A DNA stretch of 64,000 nucleotides, from contig FJOG01000050.1 of NCBI GenBank assembly GCA_900073065.1, positions 191,767 to 255,766 of the forward strand, written 5' to 3'. The translations under genes were made by a program, and so were the position numbers. The number at the start of each line of letters is the position of its first letter. The first letter of the stretch is position 1. This document shows positions 21,496-31,448 of this stretch, piece after piece. The notes below the pieces were generated by a model. It was not told the origin of the DNA, searched no databases, and saw nothing but the letters and a program-made list of their open reading frames with translations. The stretch is from Phialocephala subalpina (taxonomy: Eukaryota; Ascomycota; Leotiomycetes; Helotiales; Mollisiaceae).

Positions 21496-21819
21496 TCAAC
21501 GTGACAGGCTCACCAATGGAGGCAGAGCTTGATCATCAAGGTATTCCTCCAAATCAGACAGATAACACAGGTGGATCCGTTTTCGATGTTCCAGAGAATA
21601 AGGGAGATTAGCGACGCCACTTCTCAAAGGCTTGACCAGTTGCGAGAACATCAATGCGAAGTGCTGTAGCTGCTCCCAAGGCTTTCTGCCCCGGTGTTTG
21701 GAGTCCTTGATGATGGTAATCGTAGTTATCAAATGCTTCTCCTGACGAAACTGCTGGGCATCATCATATAACACGAAGTTGCCGATCTTCAACAGAGCTA
21801 TGATTCTTACAGTCAGCAT
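21496..21819 (-). CDS. Hypothetical short ORF in a gene-poor interval
   Basis: The interval 21086-22465 has no recognisable gene. One minus-strand frame of about 100 codons has fairly protein-like composition (NFVLYDDAQQFRQEKHL, LVKPLRSGVANLPYS) and is preceded by a possible intron acceptor (ATCATAG), so it could be the last exon of a small gene. I do not recognise it and no first exon is visible. Two short direct repeats lie nearby (GCAAAGATCGAAC twice near 22155 and CGAGCTACTAGC twice near 22407). Confidence 0.25.
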   Translation of the reverse strand: MLTVRIIALLKIGNFVLYDDAQQFRQEKHLITTITIIKDSKHRGRKPWEQLQHFALMFSQLVKPLRSGVANLPYSLEHRKRIHLCYLSDLEEYLDDQALPPLVSLSR

Positions 21820-22465
21820 TCATATCCTGAGGACACGAAGAGACATTCCAGGTCCAGTAAGCAATTCAAGATAGCTACAAAAATGCCCCAATAGGCACAC
21901 ACATTTTCCTCCTTTACTCAATCTGTTCTAGGTTCCCGGCAGAAGCACTGGCTGCTCTATTATTGCCTCAAGTGTATGGTAGGTGAGCGTATCCTGCACG
22001 ACAAGGCTCAGCCATTATGCCTAGAGTCGCACGCATAATCAGGCATTCCGAAGCTATTTTGGATACAGGAGAGTCGGTTTGGGTTCCTGTCGAGTCGAGT
22101 AAACTTCCCGTTTTTGTAATTTAATTATAGAATTATATTGGCAAAAGTTGAATGCAAAGATCGAACGCAAAGATCGAACCACTTATTAGAAATCACATGA
22201 TTCCTGTATCATCGTCGCATGGTGGCATTTAGCTCACATCTATGATTCTCAATCCAGTCCTTGAGGTCTCCTTCCAAGAGCATTGATCTGATACCAAGAC
22301 TAGGATCGTTGCTCCGAAGGAAAGAGAGAAGAATAGTTGAGACTCATCACACTCATCCCGGACGCAAGGCTTTCCGTATATGTGCTACCGTATAAGGTTC
22401 CAATCGAGCTACTAGCCCTCGAGCTACTAGCAACGCCATGGTATTCACTCTTTTCTATAAGAAGA

Positions 22466-24629
22466 TTAGTATATATAATTGCTACATGGTTCACAGCCGA
22501 CTGGAGTTGTACCTAGCAAGCGCGAGTCCTTTTCGCTCCAATTTCCCAGTAGGCTAATGACTTCAGAGATCTGTAGCCTTGCGGAAGTTGAAAGGCCCTG
22601 ATGGTAAGAAGGGTAATAAGTAACATAATCAACATGCGCAAGCTTTATACACTGTGCTTGGCACTTTGCTATCATTATCAAATCGCCAATTCCAGCTGCT
22701 TCCCGCCGTGTAGGACCCTGTACGGCTATCTGAAAGGCTCTGGACAAACTCTGAGTAGCTTCAGAGGAATACTTGTTTCTATAATATATGTCGAAGAGCT
22801 GTAGGTAGAGTGATATCCACATCGCAGGACGCCCGATGGTGGCACCGTATAGTTTGTAGCTGTGATAATTAATGCCGGGTAAGTCTTTGTCGATAACTCC
22901 CATCAATTCATGCCCGAATGTCCACCAGGCTTTTGAGAAGCAGTGCAACGATAAGGCCGCGATGAGGTATAGCAGCCGATCAACAACGTACTCTTGGGCT
23001 CCAAAGTCGCTCTCATAGGGTGGTCCACCATGCGAGGGGCTGCAGAAATATCCTTCGATTGTGACGTTGGGAAAAATGTCCTTAATGTACTGTTTGAGGC
23101 CAGACTCTTGAAATATCTTCTCTACAGAAAGGCAACATTGGCGAACCTTTCCAAGAGAATTACCCCATTGTGATGCGAAAAGATCCACCAGAGACATTAC
23201 AAGTTGGCGGTGTGTCTCTTCCAACTTTCTGTGGGAAAGCTCTATAGCAAGATCGAGACGGCATCTCCATCTGAGAATGTTCGATCCGGATCGTGGAAAG
23301 GAATGCACAAAGCGTTGACACACAGCTTGCGAGGTAAGAGGCCAAGAGTCCATTAACTGTCGCAAAAATCCCTGCCAAAACGGCTTCAGACGCTGTTCAA
23401 TGACAATATCTAACAGCCATGGTGAGAAATTGTCGGAAAGCTCGTTGGACTTTGTTACACTATCGTCCAGAAGCTTTAAATCATCGGCAGAAAGTCCCGA
23501 GTAAGCGATCGTCATTGAGAATTCTTCTTGGAAAATGGTGTACATTTGCTGTTCCTCGGCGGAGCCGACTTCAGCACTGCAAAGAAGCAAAGAGAGCTCC
23601 TTCAAGCATTCCATCCACATCACATAATCCCTATACGGGTACGCAGGGAAAAAAGAGTTGAATAAAGCTCTTATGTAAAGACGAGCGGTTTCGCTTGGAT
23701 TCCTGGAAGACTGGCACCGGCGAGCTCGGTCCATTAACGATAGATGAGATCGATCACCTGGAGCCTCTTCATCTGCGCCAAGATTCTCTAGTCCTTGGTG
23801 TCGATCATTAGCTTCAGAGTGTGACCTTGTAGCTTCAATGGAACCGGAGTTATCGGCACGAGCATGAAGAAGATCGGGATGTTCACGCGAATGAGTAGAA
23901 GGGCCGACAGTCGTTACAGTAGATCCAGAATCTACACTGAATGTATCGTCCGAGTATCCATCGCGAGTCCAAGATTCGGAAACCTCATCGTTGCCATCTT
24001 CAGGGTAGTCCAAGTCGAGTTCAGTAGTGCTGGGAGTCTGATATGATATATTCGCCGGAGTTCCTATAATGGTAAGCAAAGTCCCTTCCTCCCATAGACA
24101 TTGCAGTTAGCCACTTACCTGCTTCGTGTATTCCAGAGTCCATGGGGTCATTTGTTCTCCGTTTCTTGAAATAATCCAGTCTCTGCAAAGGTACCCGAAA
24201 TCCGCTACGCATAAACTCGGTCTCCTTCCCTTCTTCTCGCTTGCGTTTGTCGGCTTTCTCGACCATGAAACTCATCTCTTTGGATGGTATATTCTTCTCA
24301 AAGTTCCATTCTTTGAGTGTCATTTTCCATTTCCGGACACTAAATATATCTGTTATTGTGGTTACAAGGTCAATAGGTGTGTTAACAATAGCTTACCTTG
24401 CTTTGAAGTGATGGGTTGACTCTATGGCTTGCATTGTCTGTTGTAGAGTTTTATCTTCATCAAGATATATGTGCCGTATCTCATCTTTGTGCGCATCCCA
24501 TTTCTGGTTGTTCCGCTCTAAAGTCGACAGTCTGGAAGGTTGAGCTGAATCTTGTGCTGCCAAGGCTTCGACATACTTCCAGGTGTCGTCCATAGCTGGT
24601 AGCGATGTTGCTGATGCGTGCTCCATCAT
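22466..24629 (-). CDS. Clr5-domain protein
   Basis: Three exons (24629-24397, 24339-24119, 24063-22466), both introns GTAAG...AG, give 683 residues. The N-terminal 90 residues form a Clr5 domain: WDAHKDEIRHIYLDEDKTL, then a helix, HHFKA, and after the first intron KWKMTLKEWNFEKN. Clr5 is a fungal N-terminal module named from S. pombe Clr5 and thought to be DNA- or chromatin-related. A basic stretch follows (KADKRKREEGKE), then an acidic Ser/Thr-rich linker (residues about 155-270). The remaining 400 residues are alpha-helical, without a domain I can name. This layout is common in Pezizomycotina expansions of the family. Start chosen at the ATG pair 24629/24626. Confidence 0.85.
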
Positions 24630-25553
24630 TGAGACCAAAGAATTTTTTCCCAGACAGAATGATTTAATGATAATACAGGGTTTCGTGGAAGGGAGCGAGA
24701 GAAAACAGCTTTATATGAGGTAACAAGCGCGAGGCTGCCCTCTCAGAGAAAATCCGATACCGATGTATGGAGTGCTAAGCGAACCACTTACAACTTCTTA
24801 CAAAAGTGCAAAAACCACGATTGCGCCACCGGGCGTCAGTTCAATTCGAAGAGCCGAAGGGAGTCGAGAGCAAAGTGCAAATCTCGTAGTGTAACCACAT
24901 GCATACAGGCTGATGAGCTTGCCGAATTTGGATGTGACTGTACCTTAAGACCTCTTCTAATATAGGAGTATGCAAACGGACACGCCTGGTAGCTCTTGGT
25001 ATCGAACTCTGCATAATTCAGTGCAAGTCCTGATTTCCCGACATCATTCTTTCTTCGCAAGCCAATTTTCAGATGGTTCCACACATGTGATTCAAGAGCA
25101 AGACACTGGATGGTCTTTGCTAGCTTATAAGGCTTTCATGAGACATTTCTCATGTGAAATTCTGGGTGATGAACTTAAAGCAACTACATTTTCCGCTTGG
25201 TTTCGGCGGGCATCCGCGTGTTTGTTAATAGTCACGTGATTGATTCTATTGTCAAGAACAAATCTCGAAGACCTTGAACCTAATTTCATTTTATTCGCTA
25301 TTCAAACATAGACACCGATAATTATACTTGATAAAAGGTCGTTGCTAACGGGGCTACCCAAGTATCTACAAATAGTTTTCAAACATGACAATCACGTGGC
25401 GAGCTTCATCTCTCATGCATGAGCGCCGCAGCCTGCCAAAAAGCATTCTTGAAGATTTGTTCGTAGCTTTCCCCGCTACTCTGTTGCGCTTCATTCCATT
25501 GTTACTCCTCTAATTGCTGATAGCCCGCGTTGAGTATGCCGTCAGTGCTCCGA
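24630..25553. other. Gene-free stretch
   Basis: Promoter region of the Clr5-domain gene plus unassigned sequence. The overlapping frames of 80-90 codons at 24836-25239 lie antisense to each other and look like chance. Confidence 0.45.
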
Positions 25554-25961
25554 CTAACCATTCTTCCATGTCAGTTCCCACGGGACGTTCGTATCCTGCA
25601 TTATCAACTTGCATGCTTCAGCAGCCACTCTCGTCCGGTTTCTTTGGGTGAAGTTCGTATTCTTCTCTATTTGAACCCCTTTTCCTAACTCTGCGTCACA
25701 TGTCGTCGCGATGTACCTTCCAAATTTGACGGTATCTAATCGAGTCACGTTTAGGAGTTCCGTACGCAAGCCTATCCACGGCGCTGCTCGCTTCGCCGTG
25801 GAGTCTTTCCATTGGTCAAAATTTCGGTTTGGAGGAGCTTGAAGCCATCGGATGGCAGCTTGCGCATCGTGGATAGGATATTCGGGTCTTGCGGTGGCGC
25901 CTGAACCTGGACTTGGGCTTGTTAGATTGTACCAGACTGCTGGGAACGTTGAAATGCTCAC
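25554..25961 (-). CDS. Hypothetical protein or exon, unknown
   Basis: A frame of about 125 codons has protein-like features: VWYNLTSPSPGSG, ARPEYPIHDAQAAIRWLQ, WIGLRTELLNVTRLDTVKF, and a Lys/Trp-rich end (NVPWELTWKNG). I do not recognise the family. The nominal start Met lies in a less convincing part, so the real gene may have an upstream exon or may be a fragment. The overlapping minus-strand frame 25816-26475 looks weaker. Confidence 0.35.
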   Translation of the reverse strand: MSISTFPAVWYNLTSPSPGSGATARPEYPIHDAQAAIRWLQAPPNRNFDQWKDSTAKRAAPWIGLRTELLNVTRLDTVKFGRYIATTCDAELGKGVQIEKNTNFTQRNRTRVAAEACKLIMQDTNVPWELTWKNG

Positions 25962-26167
25962 CTTTCTTGCTTGGCTTGCTTGGCCGTTGCGTCGCGAGTC
26001 CGTCGCGATACCCCGGCAGCAGGGCTGTCTCTTTGTGGTTGATCCATGACCTTGCTTCAGTGGGACATTCGGTCTTGGTTCTGGTGTATGCGCGCAGAGC
26101 TTGTCTTGATGGAAGGGGAAATCGTTGTAGTGTTGGTGGGGTTATGTGTTTGCAAAGGCAATCGCGA

Positions 26168-26411
26168 GGTCGGTACGATATGGTTGCGGTAGAATGCACC
26201 ACCTTGATAGTGAGATTGAGAAGGTAGAAGTTGCAGGGTGGGGATTGGTATCGAGGTTGGGAGCCGATGGGCCTTCTCGACGTAGTGCGCTTAAGGTTTC
26301 GAAGGCAGGTTGGAGACTCGAGCACAAAGAAAGGGTATGGTATGGTCGGTACGACTAGGTTGGAAAAGAATGTACCATCTTTGTGGCGAGATTGAAAAGG
26401 CGAAGGTGCAG
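26168..26411. repeat. Imperfect direct repeat, about 70 bp, period about 176 bp
   Basis: 26168-26236 and 26344-26411 share GGTCGGTACGA, then aGAATGcACCA, GaGATTGA-AAGG and a GTGCAG/TTGCAG end, with about three quarters of positions equal. The spacer of about 107 bases is not obviously repeated. Confidence 0.6.
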
Positions 26412-26564
26412 CTTTTTTAGGTGTGCGCGAATCTTGATCGAGGATGGGGTGGTTGAGTCGGACGCGACGTCCCACGAAGTCATGCGTTTGGCCGGGGGCT
26501 AAAATGCGCTAGACCTAAATAGGTAAGAAGCACAAGATGAGACCTAAAGCTGGTTCATGGCCAT

Positions 26565-27961
26565 TCAATCCGGTTGAGTGACAAGATGATATCGAAAGCG
26601 ATGGGTGGTGCTGCAGCATTGTAGTCCACAGAAAGTCCTAAAATGCGGATTTTCTGCAGACAATACCATGTATTCCCCACGATGACCCCCAGGCTCGAGG
26701 ACCGGTGCTTCTCCGCGCATATTATCCTTCGCAAAGTGGGTTGCAAATATCAAGTGATTTTCTTTCCCTAAGTCCTTCCCCAACTTCGTCGGCGACTGCC
26801 CGTGCAATGGTGTTCGATATATTGTGGGATGGCCTTCATGCAGAGTAGAGTTCCTCCGAACCGTTTCCAGATAGGGCTGATCGTTGCGGGAGGAGACACG
26901 GAAAGCCGTCCAGGCTTGCCCTAGCGAATCTTCAGGCGACAAGTTCTGCTAGGTTTGAGACAGCCTCAGCTAAAATCCCAGAAGTTAGGTTGTGGGAGAC
27001 AATGCCAGAAGTTCTTCAAGACGAACCTAGGCCTTGACGAGTGATCTTCTTCCGTACGCCTTGTCCTTTGCAAAGTGAATCGCAGCCAAAAATGTACTAT
27101 CCTTTCCCAGGTTTTCGCTCTCAGCGCATGACATTCAATGCTTCACTATTTCGATCACGCCTCCGATGATTTCGTTCGGTAACAGACCGCGAGTAAAAGT
27201 TGGGCCCCAAGTTCCGTCCTCCGACATTGCTTGGATCTCAGTCATGATCGCAAGCAGAATGAACATGCTTTCGCTTCTGTCCTTGGAGTAACGTTTCGGT
27301 CGAGTTTCCACAGTATGTCTTCCTTTATGTTGTTGATGCTTCGACTCCAGGCACTCTCTGCTGCATTCTGTTCCTCCCAGTCGTCGAGGAAGCCCTCGCA
27401 ATTATATCTCATCTCGTCCTTGCAGTACTTGATTGTATATGTGGACTCGATTGGTTTCCCTCGGACGATAGCATCTCGAAGTGACATGTGGAACTGTATG
27501 ATCTGATCTGTACCGCCTGGCAGTGTTTGGATAGTTGACGAGTGTTTTCGAATTCACCCTTTCCTGCAGCCGGTAACAATGTCACCAACGGCCAGCACAA
27601 TCCGCGCCGCAGAAGTCTCGGGTGTCGGAGAAGGCTCAAACTCTTCGGGGACATCCGGTTCATCGTAGTCGTCGAGGTCGTCATAGGAATTGGGCTCTTC
27701 AGAAGGCAAGCGGTCGATAGATGGCGTCGTTCTGAACATTTTGTGAGGAATAATGGTGTCGAGGCCAACGGAAGGCTTGAGACGCTTTCCCAGAAAGCAT
27801 GCCGATTTCGAATCTGCCATCACGATCCGTGAAGGGTTGAGACTCTCGAACTCTTCGGTCTTCGACAGTATGAAGGTCAAGACGCGACTACCCTCATACC
27901 GAGGCACAAATGCCAAGACATTTGGTGACAAAGTTAAAATTTTAGCGCGGATCCTGCCCAC
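26565..27961 (-). pseudogene. Decayed gene of unknown function with internal repeats
   Basis: Minus-strand pieces with protein character occur in changing frames. One is an acidic section (DDLDDYDEPDVPEEFEP) near 27650. It is followed, after an in-frame TGA near 27536, by LPGGTDQIIQFHMSLRDA and CEGFLDDWEEQNAAESAW, then in another frame by SMFILLAIMTEIQAMSEDG. Two related motifs follow: LGKDSTFLAAIHFAKDKAYG near 27060 and LGKENHLIFATHFAKDN near 26760. The two HFAKD motifs look like copies of one repeat. No intron pattern restores a single frame. I do not recognise the family. It may have been a repeat protein that is now inactive. Confidence 0.45.
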
Positions 27962-28275
27962 TCAGCCTTCACCTCCAAAAACAACATCACCTGTGAGAGA
28001 GAGAGACTACGATAAGCGCTAGCCACCGCACACAAAGACTTCTGCTTGCCAATACACCATCAATGTATTGCCCTGACATCACACTCTGGTCTACAGTCGA
28101 ACGGAACCGCATCAAACCCTCCATGCGCCGGCAATAACACAGCCTGCATCACGTGTGGATAGATATCCGCTCACCGTCTCCACAGTCTCGGGAATTGGGG
28201 GCTGAACCTGAACACCGAAAATCCTCAACCCCAGATATCTTTGTGTCACCAGCCTCAAGCAAGTCACTCGCCAGC

Positions 28276-30056
28276 ATGGGCGACGACAAGCTTGCTTCGC
28301 AGGTCTGCTGGAACTGCAAGAATGGCAAGAGGAAATGCTCAAAAGGCTTGCCAGCTTGTGCACGGTGCTCAAAGTCTGGCGCCCCGCATCTCTTGATATC
28401 ATGAGCGACTGCTGACCAGAACCACAGACTGTTGCTAAAGTGCGACTACGACTACAACTTGACGGACGCTAATCCTCAGAATAAGGTTGCTTCACCTACT
28501 TCGTCTGTGGAGGGATCAAGCCTGCCCTCTCTTCAGACGGCGTCACGGCTGATGGCCGCTCTTTCCGAGCACTCTCCGAGGACCATCAGGCTCGAAGCAA
28601 ACATTCCATCTCAAGTTCTTAATGTACTAATCAATAATGGCGAGGGTGTACCTTCCGTCACCTCAAATTACTTCCGAACCATCGACGTTTGGCTTCCTGT
28701 CATTGCACCGGAGCCATGTTTAAAGAGGCTTGAGACGATCACGCTTGACAACAACGTCGAACTTGCCAGCTTGCTACTCGCCATGTTCCTGGTTACTCGG
28801 CCTCCAGGTCCAAAAACCGGTGCCAAAGAGATGCAGACGCCACTGTACTTCGATACCAAAACGCTTTATGCATTCATGATTTCCTCAGGGCGTTGTTCCA
28901 TCGAGATCATTCAGGCGGGGTTCCTGATATCATTGTATGAGATAGGACATGGCATGACCGAAGCTGCCCAGATCACGATGATTGTCATTTCAAGATTGGC
29001 CACGAAGACGAAGGTCCGGCAGTACAGGAATTCGTCAACCAACATTCAGAACACTGAGTTTGGTCGGCTGTGGTGGGGAATCGTTACCTTGGACAGGTCA
29101 GTACTCTGGACCTGCTGCATACTGCTTGCTAACATCAATCACTCAAGGTACTTAAATCAGGGCTTAACTGCGGACGAGATCCAATTGCTGGTAGGGACTT
29201 CAAGTGATGGGGTGCCGTCCATGGAACTACCTACCGATGACGAGGCGGGGTTGCCACCACCCATCTCTATGCGAACAACTTCCGGCGTATCAGCGTCCAA
29301 TCAGCCTACCACCAGACTAGGTCCATTCTGTCGTGCGTCTGAAGCTGGGCACTTTCTTGGGCAGGTTCTTGACCTAGTGGCAGAATCGTCATATACTGGT
29401 CAAATGAACGAGGAAAAGTCTCGAGCTTTGGACAGCGGTCTTCGAGCCCTCGCCGGAACCCTGTTCCAGAGAGCTATAAATGGCTGGGAAGAATGTTGCG
29501 CTGCGATAGGACTTTGTCTGAGGTAATTATACCCGGCAGTGACTTTGAACGAGACTAACGCATCTAGTGCACTTGTACTGCTGCATGAGAGAACATGGAT
29601 TTTAGCCAAGGATACCATAGGGCAAGAGACCAGAAAGCAGGCTGCTGGGATGGCATTATCCTCAGCAATCAGAATGGTGATCGACATATCCCGTAGATTC
29701 CACATGGACTTGGCTTTCATCGATCTTCCCGCTCTTCCTCTTCCAGCTACCTACGCCGTATATAGGACGACAGTGTTGTATATTCAGCTTGCTGGCGATG
29801 AGTTCCAAGGACCGGAATGGTCTTCCAATATGGAGAGTTTGAAGAGCACGCTTGGCCATTTTGGCAAGAGATGGAATGTTGGAAGTAAGTCGCGGACTCA
29901 AAGATATTGTACATTCTGCTAACAGTGTTAGAATATTATCTTGAAGTGATTGCTGACGAAATGACAAACGAAATCGAGCGCAGATCTCGAAATGGTGATA
30001 GCAACCTTGCAGGGGCTTTCCACAAACGAGTAAAGATAGAAGCCACGAACGAATAG
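28276..30056 (+). CDS. Zn2Cys6 transcription factor
   Basis: Five exons (28276-28373, 28428-29096, 29148-29522, 29568-29884, 29932-30056) give 527 residues. The binuclear zinc cluster is at the very N-terminus: CWNCKNGKRKCSKGLPACARC followed, across the first intron, by a final Cys in LLLKCDYDY. The spacing is CX2CX6CX6CX2CX6C. The intron splits the cluster between the fifth and sixth Cys. The rest is the Ser-rich linker and helical middle region typical of fungal Zn-cluster regulators (FGRLWWGIVTLDR resembles the RRR-LWW-x-x-x-LDR signature). It is a nuclear DNA-binding regulator; target genes are unknown. It ends 30 bases before the stop of the convergent acyl-CoA dehydrogenase gene. Confidence 0.92.
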
Positions 30057-30086
30057 CTTGGGACTCCATCCCATCTGCGAAGACGA

Positions 30087-31448
30087 TCAGTCATATGTCG
30101 AACCCCACGGCTGATACCCATCCGCCATAAACAACTGCTCAAGCTGCCGTCTTCTCACACCTATGTTACCACCTCCCGTTAGTGGCAGACACATCGCATC
30201 ATTCAGCAATTTCGGAAACGGGGACTCCTTATTGTAGGAGGACCTGTCACGTGTCAGCATTGTTCAATGAATCCTGGAAACAACTCACACTCCAACCACT
30301 GTCATCGCATCAACAACTACCTTCACTGCAAGATCTGAGCAGAATAACTTGGCCTCCAAAGCCAACTCTTGACCTTTGCCATTGTCCAAGGCGCTCGCAG
30401 CCTTCCACGTCAAGAATCTCGCAGCATCTGTACGCATCTTTATATCCATCAAGATATCCGACACGCTTGGTCTAGCCAGGAGTGACTGTGCTCCACCCCT
30501 CGAATCTGTCTTCGCAAACTCGAGGGCAGCTTCGAACGTCGCAGCCATGATTCCCGTCGACATGGCTCCGACCATTGCTCCTCCGGATGCGAAGGCTCTG
30601 GTTATCACGGCTCCAGCTTGACCCGGTGGTGCAAGAAGTCTATGGCCTGGTACTCTGAATTCTGTGAACTTGACATGTGGCCCAGCAGTCGCCGAATAGC
30701 CAGTACTCTCGATATGTTTGAGAACCTGATACGCATCTGGTTTGTTGCTCGCAATCTGATCCCGAGTCACGAGCAGAATCATCGTTGCTGCTTCTGGATC
30801 TGCTTCTGGGTCTTGGTCTTTGCTATCCTGTGACAATCGGCATACAACACACTGAATGTCTGCCCCGCGATCGTCCCAACCAGAGCAGTTCGTTGCCCAA
30901 ATCTATCAATGTCAGCAATATTCACAACACAACCACTTGGCACTCACCTTCTCTCCATTAATGATCCAGTCATCACCATCCTTCCTCGCCAGCGTCTGCA
31001 GTCCCTTGCCACCCTTCTCCAACCAATTCGCCACGCCCTGCGGCTCCGTCAACAACAAACTCGCCAACGGCTCTCCCTCCTTGCTCAGGAACGGCGCCAA
31101 CAACTCCTCCTTCTGCTCCTTACTCCCCGCGGTCAGCAATGAACTCAGTCCCAATCCATTACTGAGAAGCGTCAACGACAGACTCCGATCATATTTACAA
31201 AGTTCCTCGACTAGAAGAGTAGCTTCGACAACGGTCCCACCATCGCCGCCGAAGGGTTTTGGAATGAGACCACGGAGAAGACCAGCCTTGACGGCCTGTG
31301 AGTAGAATGGGCGGAGGGCACGGAAACGCTCGGCTTGGGTGGCGTGGGATTCATATGTCGCTGCTGCGGTTTTAAGGACACTCGAGGAGAAAGCAGCTGC
31401 TTTGGCGCGGATAGCGTTCTGTGACTCGGAAAGGGTGAAATCAATCAT
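30087..31448 (-). CDS. Acyl-CoA dehydrogenase-like flavoprotein
   Basis: Three exons (31448-30948, 30902-30289, 30243-30087) make 423 residues. The N-terminal helical domain starts MIDFTLSESQNAIRAKA. The middle domain has LASLLLTEPQGVANWL (family: A-x-TEPxxGSD) and DDWIINGEK (family: W-x-I-x-G-x-K), both in their usual places for FAD and substrate contacts. The C-terminal helical domain has ASGGAMVGAMSTGIMAA and a terminal segment FPKLLNDAMCLPLTGGGN, like the end of other fungal members. The usual catalytic Glu is not obvious by eye. It would use FAD to introduce a double bond in an acyl-CoA or related substrate; fungal relatives are also called dibenzothiophene- or nitroalkane-oxidase-like. 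It is convergent with the Zn2Cys6 gene. Confidence 0.88.

Noticed and set aside
25816..26475. 219-codon minus-strand frame
   Set aside because: Low-complexity Ser/Pro/Arg composition, overlaps a better frame and repeat, and resembles no family I know.
14112..31448. Secondary-metabolite gene cluster
   Set aside because: P450, SDR and regulators are present, but there is no polyketide synthase, peptide synthetase, terpene cyclase or prenyltransferase.
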